Shown here piece after piece: positions 34,727-44,900 of a stretch of DNA of 64,000 nt. The position numbers and the translations under genes are program-made. The notes below the pieces were generated by a model, which made no database searches, was not told the DNA's origin, and saw only the letters and a program-made list of their open reading frames with translations. The stretch's first letter is position 1; each line of letters starts with the position of its first letter. Source of the stretch: Tenuifilum sp. 4138str (GTDB lineage: Bacteria > Bacteroidota > Bacteroidia > Bacteroidales > Tenuifilaceae); NCBI RefSeq assembly GCF_041102575.1, contig NZ_JBGCUE010000001.1, forward strand, positions 124,001 to 188,000. Direction: 5' to 3'.

Positions 34727-36913
34727 ATGAGAGCATTGAAGAACCTAACCAGCTGGCTTTTACTTTTTCTTATTTCTTCCAATGTGCTTGCCGATGAGGG
34801 CATGTGGATGCTTAACCTTATAGGCAAAAACATTTCGGCAATGCAAACGCTAGGGCTAAAATTGACAGCTGAGGATATTTACAGTGTTAATAAATCGAGC
34901 CTAAAGGATGCCATAGTTCAATTTGATGATGGTAGCTGTAGTGCTGAAATGGTCTCGCCTAATGGTCTTTTCTTCACCAATCACCATTGTGGCGTTGATG
35001 CTGTTCAGGAATTAAGCACCGTTTCCAATAATTTGTTAGAGAATGGTTACTGGGCTAAGTCGTACGATGAGGAATTGCCTGCTAAAGGCAAAACGGCGCT
35101 TATACTTGTTGACATTACCGATGTAACCTCCGATATTCTTACCGGCATCAGTCCATCGCTTTCCAACAGGGAATACTTTGAAGCCATTAACCAAAAGATG
35201 CAATACCTTCAGGATTCCGTTGAGGCAAATAGCGGGTATCACGTGGTAGTAAGGCCGTTTTTTAACTACAATGAGTTTTACATGTTCCGTTACGAGCGTT
35301 ACCTCGATGTTCGTTTGGTTGGAGTTCCTCCCGCATCAATTGGAAATTTTGGAGGGGATGTGGATAACTGGCATTGGCCTCGTCATACAGGTGATTTCTG
35401 TATATTTCGTATATACACCTCTCCCGATGGTAAACCTGCCCAGTACAGCCCAAAAAACATCCCATTGAAATCAAAGAGTTACTTAAAAATAAACCTGCAA
35501 GGGGTTCAGGAGGGCGATTTTGCCATGATAATCGGATTTCCTGGAAGAACGCATCGTTACGCTTCGTCCTATGAGGCTATGTTTAACCGCGAGGTGGTAG
35601 CCAACTTTAAGCGTACCGTTTGGGGGGAAATGATTAACGCAATTAAAAAGGCCCAACAAACCGACCCCGCAATTAAGGTTAACTATACCGATAAGCACGA
35701 TTATCTTGTAAACTTTTACCAAAAAGATGTTTGGCAAGCCGAGTCGATGTACAAGTACAATGTTGTTGAACGTCTTGCTGCCCGGGAGGATAGCCTTAAG
35801 GCATGGGCTAACAGTAATCCCTTCCTCTACAGCAGGTATGTTGCAACATTGCCTGTTCTTGAGAACTACTACCAAACTGTGACACAGAACAGGTGGGAGG
35901 AACTCGAAGGAGCCATCTCGGCATTATCGTTTTATCCAGTTGATGTGCATAAGAATATAACTGCCTGTAACGATTTTGTTAGCGCAATTATCATGCAGGG
36001 CAAACCATATAGCCGGTTGAGTTTCAAAAAGGACTATATACGCCAGGAGGCTAAACTGCTCCAGAAGAGGTTGCCAGCTGTGTTTGAAAAATACCATGTT
36101 TATCCCGATGTTCAGCTATATTCAATTGCATTTGGCGCATTGCTAAACAATAGTGGCGATTTTAATAACCTGGGGATGCTTAATGCTATAAAGAAGGTTG
36201 ATAATATTAGCACAACATACCCATACTACATAAGAGCTTTTTTTGAAAAGTCCTATTTTACTTCGCCTGAGAATCTGAGTAAATTGATTAAAAAGCCTTA
36301 CCTGGATTCTTTACTCCAAGACCCGCTGTTCATTCTCTACCACAACTACGACATGCTATGGGATTCAATCTACAATTCCATGTACGAGGCACAGCAGAAC
36401 TACAATAGAGCAATGCAGCTCTATACCAAAGGAATTATGGAAATGAACAAGGGTAAGCTTTTATACCCCGATGCCAATTCAACACCCCGTTTAACCTATG
36501 GTAAGGTAAAGGGCTATCGCCCTGCCGATGGGATGGCTTACAAACCCTTTACAACCCTCGATGGGGTGATGGAAAAGGAAGATCCCAATTCCGACGTGTT
36601 TAAAGTGCCTGAAAAGTTACGCAAACTATGGGAACGAAAGGATTATGGACCGTATGCTAAGAATGGCGTTATGCCAGTTTGTTTCCTTACCGATAACGAT
36701 ATTACCGGTGGCAATTCGGGTAGCGGAGTGCTCGATGCTAATGGAAATTTGATAGGCATAGCCTTTGATGGTAACTCTGAAGCTATGGCCTGCGACTTTA
36801 TGTACGAGCCCGAAACTCAACGAACCATTGTGGTTGATATACGGTATGTTTTGTTTATCATCGATAAGTTTGGTGAATCAAAACATATCATGAATGAGCT
36901 AACAGTTCTCTAA
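34727..36913 (+). CDS. S46 family dipeptidyl-peptidase, DPP7-like
   Basis: S46 serine exopeptidases release N-terminal dipeptides in the periplasm. The 728-residue product has a signal peptide (cleaved after about residue 22; mature start near DEGMWM), the catalytic His region FFTNHHCG (H86/H87), an Asp region in GGDVDNWHWPRHTGDF, and Ser664 in GGNSGSG. Gly682 in AFDGN corresponds to the Gly that marks DPP7 (hydrophobic P1) rather than the Arg of DPP11 (acidic P1). It is the last gene of the tmk operon. Confidence 0.92.
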   Translation: MRALKNLTSWLLLFLISSNVLADEGMWMLNLIGKNISAMQTLGLKLTAEDIYSVNKSSLKDAIVQFDDGSCSAEMVSPNGLFFTNHHCGVDAVQELSTVSNNLLENGYWAKSYDEELPAKGKTALILVDITDVTSDILTGISPSLSNREYFEAINQKMQYLQDSVEANSGYHVVVRPFFNYNEFYMFRYERYLDVRLVGVPPASIGNFGGDVDNWHWPRHTGDFCIFRIYTSPDGKPAQYSPKNIPLKSKSYLKINLQGVQEGDFAMIIGFPGRTHRYASSYEAMFNREVVANFKRTVWGEMINAIKKAQQTDPAIKVNYTDKHDYLVNFYQKDVWQAESMYKYNVVERLAAREDSLKAWANSNPFLYSRYVATLPVLENYYQTVTQNRWEELEGAISALSFYPVDVHKNITACNDFVSAIIMQGKPYSRLSFKKDYIRQEAKLLQKRLPAVFEKYHVYPDVQLYSIAFGALLNNSGDFNNLGMLNAIKKVDNISTTYPYYIRAFFEKSYFTSPENLSKLIKKPYLDSLLQDPLFILYHNYDMLWDSIYNSMYEAQQNYNRAMQLYTKGIMEMNKGKLLYPDANSTPRLTYGKVKGYRPADGMAYKPFTTLDGVMEKEDPNSDVFKVPEKLRKLWERKDYGPYAKNGVMPVCFLTDNDITGGNSGSGVLDANGNLIGIAFDGNSEAMACDFMYEPETQRTIVVDIRYVLFIIDKFGESKHIMNELTVL

Positions 36914-36931
36914 ACCTTAAGTACTTAAAGC

Positions 36932-36964
36932 AAAAATCTCCCGTTCTAAACGGGAGATTTTTTG
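36932..36964. terminator. Strong terminator between the S46 peptidase and osmC-like gene
   Basis: A perfect 14-bp stem (36932-36945, 36949-36962) and 3-base loop with T's on the plus and minus sides; the genes converge. Confidence 0.88.
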
Positions 36965-37360
36965 TTATATGCTCTTGGTTGTTACACTCATTTGCGGCGG
37001 GTTGTGGAGATGTTTCTTCACAGCACACTGATCAGCCGCTTTGATAACTGCTTCCTTGTACTTCTCAGGGAAATCAGCAGGCAGGTTGATTTCGAGTTCC
37101 AGCCTTTCAATCATATGGGTAAGCGGATTAAACTGGTGCTTTTGCACAATTTTGATATTATCAGTAGGTATCCCGCGCTGATCGCAAAACGATTTAACGT
37201 AAATCCCTGCGCAGGTTCCAATCGATGCAAGAAATAACGTAAATGGTGCAGGCCCTTGATTGTCGCCTCCTCCATAAACTGGTTGATCAGTTAAAATATC
37301 ATGCTCCCCAATGTGAGCAATTACTTGCTTTTTGCCCTGAAATGTTACTTCAAATTCCAT
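36965..37360 (-). CDS. OsmC/Ohr-family protein
   Basis: The 131-residue product has the OsmC fold with the two conserved cysteines (LASIGTCAG near 50 and DQCAVKKHLH near 112), usually able to reduce organic peroxides; some relatives are only called YhfA-like. The open frame begins further upstream, but the -7 box TATATTTG at 37389-37396 falls within it, so the ATG at 37360 (MEFEVTF) is used. Confidence 0.88.
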   Translation of the reverse strand: MEFEVTFQGKKQVIAHIGEHDILTDQPVYGGGDNQGPAPFTLFLASIGTCAGIYVKSFCDQRGIPTDNIKIVQKHQFNPLTHMIERLELEINLPADFPEKYKEAVIKAADQCAVKKHLHNPPQMSVTTKSI

Positions 37361-37388
37361 ATGTTTGTTTATTTTATTTTTTCGTTCG

Positions 37389-37396
37389 CAAATATA
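37389..37396 (-). promoter_or_regulatory. -7 promoter element for the OsmC-like gene
   Basis: TATATTTG on the minus strand, 28 bases before the ATG. Confidence 0.5.
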
Positions 37397-37479
37397 AAAC
37401 ATAACAATATATGTGAATGTTTAAATATGATTTAATTTATTTAGAAAATATCTAAATAATGTTAATTGAAATGAAAAGA

Positions 37480-37505
37480 GGTGTCAGTTAACTGACACCC
37501 CTCTT
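37480..37505 (-). terminator. Terminator after the M6 protease gene
   Basis: A perfect 20-bp palindrome GGTGTCAGTT/AACTGACACC (37480-37499), with flanking AAGAG/CTCTT; T-rich on the minus 3' side. Confidence 0.75.
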
Positions 37506-37528
37506 CGCATAAAACACTCTAGCAGCTA

Positions 37529-40500
37529 TTACTTTTTGATAAATTGTTTTGTTATAGGCTGTTTTTCATCGTCAATTGAGATCATGTAAACACCAGGAGC
37601 CAAATCATTAATCTCAATTGTGTTATTTCTGTCGGTTAGCATCTGGAATTTAACAACCGCGCCACGCATATCGTATATACGAGCCGATACTTCACCTTCA
37701 ATGCCGTTAAGAACAACATTTATCTTTTCGGAAGCAGGGTTAGGATAGATGGTGAAAATATCAACCTTTTCGTTACCAAGCTCCTCAGCAAAAGGATTGT
37801 CGGTTGAAGGAGCTGATGTTCCGCTTGTAATATTTACGCTGTAGTCCTCAACCTCGCCGTAGCTAAATGTTTCACAAGCGGTAGGTGCAGCATTGTATTT
37901 CATGCTTACACGCATGCGAGTAACGCCAAGGGTAGCAGTTGTAGGAATGGTAATACTAGCCGAAAGGGTTCCGCTGCTCGATGATGAACCGCTAACTACC
38001 TTTTCATTAGTATCAAAAGTGCCATTCTTGTTGTAGTCAATCCATACAGCCCAGTACTCGGTATAGGAGCTACTCTTGAATCCTGCACTGAAGTAGATTG
38101 TGTATGTGGTTCCGCGTGCAACGGTAGCCTGCAGACTGGTCATGTCCTTGTAGCCACCATCGTTGCCTGAAGTACGATTGATTCCTGCAAATTGAACAAG
38201 GTCAATCCATTCGTAGCTGGAGTTGCTACCCTTTGAAGCGCAGTAGGTAACCGTGCTGGTAGTTGTGGTAAAGCTAACCTGGCTACCGTACGATGTGCCT
38301 TGGGCGTTAATTGCGTATGCACGAGCGTAGTATGTGGTGTTAGCAGCCAAACCACTGAGGTTTGCACTGAACGATCCAGTACCCGAACCACTTGCTACCT
38401 TGCTATTTGCTGTGGTTGGATTTTGTGATGTGCTGTAGCAAATACCGCGTTCAGTTACAGTTGCACCACCATCGGCTGTTACATTACCGGCTACCGTGGC
38501 TGTGCTGGAAGTAATGTTACTTACACTGCCAGTAGTAACCGTTGGTGTAGTTGCTCCGCTACCTGCGGCAACAGAAACATTGTCAATATACCAGTAGTCA
38601 ATGTTGTAGAGATTACCTTCGGCAACAAAAGCTATATATGTTGTTGCAGAGTTGAGGTTTGTTGTAATGTTAACAGTAACACTAGTTGCGTTAATATTGG
38701 TGCTTGAGGTAGCCACTGACCAAGATGTGTTGGTCCAATTGGTCTTATCGTTCGAGGTTTGAACTCTCAAAGTAACACCGGTGCTGTATGCATCAAGCAT
38801 ATGGCGGAATGTTAATGTTACCTGGCTTACACCTGATGTGTTTATGGCAGGTGTGATCAGGCGTGTGGTGCCCGGGTTAACATTCTGGTAAGTACATTTC
38901 ATTTCGTAGGCCGATCCGCCAGCCTTATTGGTGTTGGAAACGCTCCAACGTTCAGTTATACCGCTACCTGTGTTCTGAGTTGTCCATCCTGTTGGCATCG
39001 ATGAGCTACTAAAGGTTTGGGAGTACGGAAGAGTAACTGAAGTGGGGTTAACAGCGGTGGTAAAGTTCATGGTGCTGCCATAGGTGGTTCCGTTGGCGCT
39101 AACAGCTTTAACCCTGTAGTAGTATTTAGTATTTGCTGATAAACCGGTAAGGTTAGCGGTAACGTTGGTATTTGAAGTTCCGGTAACACTATTAGGCGTA
39201 GCATTGATGCTGTTACCTAAACTTGTTGTAGTACCCCATTCAAAAGTAACAGTGGTTGTAGCATTATTGGCATTAACAGTACCATTCAAAGTAGCGCTGC
39301 TGGTGGTTATTGATGAAGCGGCTACAGTGGTTGCGGTTGGTGCAGTGCCTCCACCTGATCCACCCATAAATGCAAAGGTGATATCCTTGGTAGTTGCATT
39401 CTCAGCAATACTGGTCATAGGCTTGCCCGTATTAGCGCCAGCCCACGATTTCATGTTAGGGGTAGTAGCATCGGTAAATGATGTTTTGTTGCTACTTCCG
39501 GGGAATGGGCAACCTGTGCTATTAATGCTACCATAGGTACTTGATGTAGTGCCAGGGTTTGTTGTTGCGCTTGCGCAAACCGGATACATTTTTTGTGGGT
39601 AAGTAGCGTTAATGTTATTGCTGCTGCTTGCACTGGCAACATCCTTATGAACATGGTAAATTATCAAGCCATGGCCAGGAACGTATGCATCAAAACCTAC
39701 TTGCTGGCGGTTTTCCATAATCCAGTACTCACCGCTGGTAGTAGAGTTAATCTGGAAGAAACTCTTGTTGTCTTTAACTGGTTTAACTGTTACGTTTGTT
39801 GCCGATGAAAGAACGGTTGCAGTTGCCCATCCGTAAACCTTAACTTTAGTGTATGCGTTGTGGTGAGCGGGTGTTACGCCATTGTTGTTCCATGAGCCGC
39901 TGGCCATCATATCCCACTTGCCTGTTCCCTCAAACTGACCACCGGTGCTATAATCGGTATCATAGTAGTCAGGAGCGCCAAGTACATGACCAAACTCATG
40001 GCATATAACACCAATAGATGTAATAGTTGTTCCGGAGTTTCCTCTTAGTTCTGCAGAGCATGAGTATTTTGAAATAGTTTTCCCGTCTTTGGTAACAGGA
40101 GTAATACTCCATGCGTGCGCCCAAATAGCATCGGCACTGGCACCTGCCTCTTCACCATAACCTGCATAAATAACATACACTCCATCAACTGTACCATCGC
40201 CATCATTATCGTAGTTGGCAAAGTTAGCTGAGGCGTCGGCTGCATTAACGGCTTCAGTAACCAAAGCTCTTGGGTTCTTATCGTTACCGTATGCATCGTT
40301 AGCTCCGTAGTACGACATGTTCTGGCTGGCAGTATAGGGGCCAAATACATCAACCGTTAGGTTGAATTGGCCCCATGAGTTCTCAAGGTAGTAATCCTTA
40401 ACGCTACCGGTTGCACCGCCAGTGCTATATCCTACCTGGTTGAATAGGTTGTTAAAATCACTTTGGGTTTTAGTAAAGGCTTTATCCTTAAACCCCATCA

Positions 40501-40942
40501 GAATACATATTAGCTTTCTATTGCCGGTTGTGGGGAAAGCTTTCTGTGCCTCAGCTGATTTAATGTCCCAAATGCTCTTCATCATTGATAGCTGGCTTGG
40601 GCTATAGTATAAACCCTTACTTACCTTTGAGAGCAGTTCCTTTTCAGCAGCAGTTCTTTCCTTGATGTTGTTTACCTCAATGCCTGAAAGCTGCAAATCG
40701 CCCTTCATGTCCTGAATGGCATACTCATAAACTCCATTGCTGTTTAGCATAATGGTGTAACCATCCTCAGTGGTTGCCCACTTAACCTTTTCATCACCCT
40801 TTAGGAAAATGGCCAGAGTTTTACCATTAGCCTGTTTGTACTGTACAAGTCCCGGATAAGCCGGTACTGCCTGGGTTTGATTTACCCATAGCAGGCATGT
40901 CATAAGACAAATGCTTACTAAACCAAGTAGATTTTTTCTCAT
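37529..40942 (-). CDS. Secreted M6 (InhA-like) metalloprotease with FN3, GEVED and T9SS sorting domains
   Basis: The 1137-residue product has a signal peptide (about 1-26), an M6 protease domain (about 140-480) with the zinc motif HEFGH at 315-319 and an aspartate-rich Ca-binding loop (NYDNDGDGTVDG), two fibronectin type III-like modules (about 540-640 and 810-900) around a MAM/jelly-roll-like part, a GEVED-type domain (GEVEDYSV near 1035), and a C-terminal T9SS type A sorting domain (IYPNPASEKINV through KQFIKK). It should be exported, released or anchored by type IX secretion, and degrade extracellular protein. The ATG at 40942 gives the signal peptide; 40996 is too far upstream. Confidence 0.93.
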   Translation of the reverse strand: MRKNLLGLVSICLMTCLLWVNQTQAVPAYPGLVQYKQANGKTLAIFLKGDEKVKWATTEDGYTIMLNSNGVYEYAIQDMKGDLQLSGIEVNNIKERTAAEKELLSKVSKGLYYSPSQLSMMKSIWDIKSAEAQKAFPTTGNRKLICILMGFKDKAFTKTQSDFNNLFNQVGYSTGGATGSVKDYYLENSWGQFNLTVDVFGPYTASQNMSYYGANDAYGNDKNPRALVTEAVNAADASANFANYDNDGDGTVDGVYVIYAGYGEEAGASADAIWAHAWSITPVTKDGKTISKYSCSAELRGNSGTTITSIGVICHEFGHVLGAPDYYDTDYSTGGQFEGTGKWDMMASGSWNNNGVTPAHHNAYTKVKVYGWATATVLSSATNVTVKPVKDNKSFFQINSTTSGEYWIMENRQQVGFDAYVPGHGLIIYHVHKDVASASSSNNINATYPQKMYPVCASATTNPGTTSSTYGSINSTGCPFPGSSNKTSFTDATTPNMKSWAGANTGKPMTSIAENATTKDITFAFMGGSGGGTAPTATTVAASSITTSSATLNGTVNANNATTTVTFEWGTTTSLGNSINATPNSVTGTSNTNVTANLTGLSANTKYYYRVKAVSANGTTYGSTMNFTTAVNPTSVTLPYSQTFSSSSMPTGWTTQNTGSGITERWSVSNTNKAGGSAYEMKCTYQNVNPGTTRLITPAINTSGVSQVTLTFRHMLDAYSTGVTLRVQTSNDKTNWTNTSWSVATSSTNINATSVTVNITTNLNSATTYIAFVAEGNLYNIDYWYIDNVSVAAGSGATTPTVTTGSVSNITSSTATVAGNVTADGGATVTERGICYSTSQNPTTANSKVASGSGTGSFSANLSGLAANTTYYARAYAINAQGTSYGSQVSFTTTTSTVTYCASKGSNSSYEWIDLVQFAGINRTSGNDGGYKDMTSLQATVARGTTYTIYFSAGFKSSSYTEYWAVWIDYNKNGTFDTNEKVVSGSSSSSGTLSASITIPTTATLGVTRMRVSMKYNAAPTACETFSYGEVEDYSVNITSGTSAPSTDNPFAEELGNEKVDIFTIYPNPASEKINVVLNGIEGEVSARIYDMRGAVVKFQMLTDRNNTIEINDLAPGVYMISIDDEKQPITKQFIKK

Positions 40943-40981
40943 AGCGTTTTTTTGTTTAGGTTGGTGTTTAGTTGGATGCGC

Positions 40982-40989
40982 GCAAGGTA
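40982..40989 (-). promoter_or_regulatory. Probable promoter for the M6 protease gene
   Basis: On the minus strand ATTG, 20 bases, then TACCTTGC (one change from TAnnTTTG), about 40 bases before the ATG. Confidence 0.4.
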
Positions 40990-41035
40990 TATACAATAGG
41001 TGTTAATGTCAATATTTTTGTACTCTTGAATGTGC

Positions 41036-41049
41036 TTATGTCGACATAA
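41036..41049. promoter_or_regulatory. Perfect 14-bp palindrome, possible operator
   Basis: TTATG-TCGA-CATAA lies in the 262-base gap between the divergent M6 protease and LytTR regulator genes. No binding protein can be named. Confidence 0.35.
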
Positions 41050-41204
41050 AACAGTTTTTAACATACGAAATGCAATTTCAAAAGCATATAATGTTAAATA
41101 ATTGTATAATAATGCGTTATATGATTTTTAATATTTTGGGTACTAAGTAGGGAAGTGCATTATGCTAAAAAGTATTAAATTGCGAGGCTAAACTGTAGGT
41201 TACA

Positions 41205-41906
41205 ATGGATTTAAAGGCCATTATTGTCGACGATGAACCCTTAGCCATTGCGGTAATTGATGGTTACCTCTCCCGTATACCCGGGGTAGAGGTAGTGGCT
41301 ACCTTTAACGATGGACTTCCTGCTTTTGAGTATCTTCAGGAAAACCCTGTGGATATAGTTTTTTTGGATGTAGAAATGCCAAAGCTTACGGGTATTGAAC
41401 TTGTACGGTGCTTGTATAACCCACCTGTGGTTATTATAACCTCGGCAAACAGGGACTACGCAATTGAGGGCTTTGAGCTAAATGTTGCCGATTATATCCT
41501 TAAACCAGTCACTTTTGAAAGACTACTTAAAGCATTCTCTAAGGCTAAAGAGCTTCTTTCAAAAAGAGCCGAAAATACAAGCCCTAAGGACTCGGAATAC
41601 CTTATATTTAAGGAGAGTAGAAAGAGCGTAAGGGTAAAGCAGGATGAAATACTCTACTTTGAAAGCATAAAGGACTACGTTAAAGTAGTAACACCTAACA
41701 GAACAGTTATAACCAAACAGAGTATAAGTAGCTTAGAGGAGTTGCTCGATAAAGAGAAGTTTATTCGTGTACACCGCTCTTTTATAGTTGCACTTAATCG
41801 TGTGGATACCTTTTCCACCACCTCGCTAGAAATTGGAGATATTGAAATACCTATTGGTAGGCTGTATAAGGAGGATGTGATTAAAATACTGGAAACTAAA
41901 AAATAA
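41205..41906 (+). CDS. LytTR-type response regulator
   Basis: The 233-residue product has a receiver domain (about 1-118) with acidic pair DDEP near 9, phospho-acceptor Asp55 in FLDVEMP and Lys in LKPVTF near 107, then a LytTR DNA-binding domain (about 135-233: YFESIKDYVKVV, SLEELL, FIRVHRSFIVALNRVD). It is separated by six bases from a large histidine kinase and is its likely output partner. It may control its own region; the targets are unknown. Confidence 0.93.
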   Translation: MDLKAIIVDDEPLAIAVIDGYLSRIPGVEVVATFNDGLPAFEYLQENPVDIVFLDVEMPKLTGIELVRCLYNPPVVIITSANRDYAIEGFELNVADYILKPVTFERLLKAFSKAKELLSKRAENTSPKDSEYLIFKESRKSVRVKQDEILYFESIKDYVKVVTPNRTVITKQSISSLEELLDKEKFIRVHRSFIVALNRVDTFSTTSLEIGDIEIPIGRLYKEDVIKILETKK

Positions 41907-41912
41907 AATTTT

Positions 41913-44900
41913 GTGTTACGGAGATTGAAATATCCGTTACTGATCATTGTTCTAGTTCAGCTTACCTTTGCCAATGCACAGGAGCGTGGATTGTTGCTTT
42001 CCCATTACTATTCAGCAAATACCTATCAGGCTGCTACGCAGAACTGGGGTATAGTTCAGGATAAGAGGGGTGTTATATACTTTGCAAATGGAGCAGGGGT
42101 GCTTGAATTCGATGGAAAGAATTGGCAATTTATTGAGGTTGGGAAAGGTGCCTCGGTCAGGAGTATTGCAATTGATAGTAACGATCGAATTTACGTTGGA
42201 GGTTACGGTGAATTTGGTTTGTTAAGTCCGGATAAAACCGGCTTGTTGAGATATGTGTCGCTTTCATCGCATGTCGATTCAGCATATAAGGAATTCAATG
42301 AGGTTTGGGATACCAGGGTTATTGCCGATACGGTGTTCTTCTTAACTGACAGGTGTATCTTTACCTATTACAAAGGTAAAATCTCATATTTACCCCTTGA
42401 TGAAAAAAGGGTGTATTACCTCTCACACATTATAGGCTCAAGGTATGCTGCTCATATCCTCAATGAGGGAATGTTTTTTATTGACAATGGCAGTTTAAAG
42501 CTTATAAAAGGCAGCCCGCAATTTTCATCTTTAAAGATTCATTCATTAATTCCTTTCAACGGGAAATATATACTTTGTACAAGGGAAAATGGGCTGTACA
42601 CTGTTGATTACGAAAATGGTGTATTTAAAAATTTTAGTTCCCTTTCGGCACTCTCATCCAATGCGCAAGGTGTTGATAGTTACTTCAAAACGAATTTATT
42701 TTACCATGGCATTTCGGTTAATGATTCACTCCTTGCTCTTTCATCAATTTTAGGCGATGTAATCATTGTTGATCAAGAATTCAGAGTGGTTGACGTAATT
42801 GACCAAAGTTCAATTGGTGTTCGGAGTACAGCAAATTTCCTGTATTATCAGCCTTCCGGCATTCTTTGGCTTGCTCTTAATAATGGTATAGCCAGTGTTG
42901 AACTCACTTCTCCTTTTCGTTACTGGAACGAGCAGGTTGGAATTGATGGTGTGCTATCCGATGTTGCCCGTAAAGGTGACTTTTTTTACTTATCAACAGG
43001 CAGCGGTTTATTCTATATTGAAAAAAGGCATCAAGAGACCTTTAAGCCCGATAGGTTTAACCGTTTGGAGGGCAGGTACGAACAGGCTTGGCAGTTCCTT
43101 TACTTTCAGGAACCAACCGACACTGCCTTACTTAAGCCACTTTGGTATGGAAGCAATCAGAATACCCACTTGCTGGTTGCTGCAAGGAATGGAGTTTTTG
43201 AAATTAATAAAAGGAGTGCCAGTAAAATTACCCGGCTTGAACTACCCTATGTCCTTCATCAGGGCAGGATCAATCGTTCATACCTTTTTGTGGGGCATGA
43301 AAACGGAGTCTCCCGCTTGAAGTACAAGAATGGAAGGTGGTTCGATGAGGCTTTACTTTGCAAAACAAACCGAAAAATACTAAGTATTGGAGAGGATAGC
43401 AATGGAAATGTTTGGTTTTCAGAGAATCTAGGCGGGGTTGGGTGTATTGTGAATGCACAGTTTGAGAAAAGTGAGGCTAAAGTATCTAGGTACGATACCT
43501 CTAACGGGTTGCCCGATGCGGCCTATGTTAGAATTTTTGATATTTACGACACCATACTCTTTATTGCTAACAGCAAGTTTTACTCCTTTAACCAAGATGC
43601 GAAAAGGTTTGAGCCTTTTGACATAAAATCGCTAAACATTCTGGAATGGTTGCCAAGCAACAACGACACCCTGATGTGGCGAAGGATAAGCAACCAGCTT
43701 TTAACTGACCAGTATGTTACCCATTTTGCAGACTCAATATCGTGGGTGTCCACCGACAAGGGAATCTTTCAGGTTCGGCCTGCTAAGGGGTATAACTACT
43801 TTAACCTACCTGCCCCAGTTATTTATAGGGCGATAAATATGGACTCTGTGCTTTTTAATGGTAACAACTATAGTCTGGTTGAATGCGATACAGTTTTTGG
43901 AGCATCTTTGTACAAGAAAATAGCTGATCCTATCATTGATTTAGGAATAGTACTTCCGTACAAAAGGAATTCAGTGAAATTTTCATACTCATGGCCATAC
44001 TTTGAATCCGATCAGCCTTGTCAATTCAGCTACCAGCTTGTTGGTAACGATGAGGGATGGTCAGAGTGGTCGACTGATTACCGGAAGGAGTATACTAATT
44101 TACGTGAGGGTAAGTACGTATTTAAGGTTAAAGCACGAAGTGTTTTTGGGGTTGAAAGCCCTGTTTTAGAATTTCGTTTCGAGGTTAAAACGCCATGGTA
44201 CAGAACTATTTATGCATACATTGGCTACGCTTTGCTTGTTTTTTTACTAATATATTCGATATTTAAAATTTGGCATTACAAGTTAATACTGGAGCGCGAC
44301 AAGCTGGAGCGCTTGGTTAAGGAACGCACACAGGAAATTCTTTTACAAAAGGAGGAACTTCAGGTTCAGGCGGAACATCTCAGGGAAACCTACGAATGGA
44401 TATCGGAAAAGAACGCCATGCTCGAAAGGCAAAAGAGTGAGATTGAACAACAAAAGCAAAAGCTCGAAGAAATTAATGCTACTAAAAACAAATTCTTCAG
44501 GATTATTGCACACGATCTACGCAACCCTATTAGCACTTTGGTAAACTCTACTGCCTTTCTTTTAACCGATATTGAAACGTTAAGTTCGGAAAAAACAAAA
44601 AAGTTTATGGGGGAACTTAATAGGCTGGCACTTACCACCTATGGGTTACTTGAAAACTTACTCGACTGGTCATCGAACGAGATGGGCGACATACAAAATA
44701 AACCCCAAAGGGTTTCCCTTGCGCTTTTGGTAAATCAAAATATTGAGTTAGTACAGAATCGGCTAACAGACAAGAATATAAAGTTAACTGTTGATATTCC
44801 GGCTAGCATTGAACTTTATGTTGATGAGAATATGCTGAATACAGTTCTGAGGAACTTGATCAGTAATGCTGTGAAATTTACAAGACCTGGAGGTGAAATT

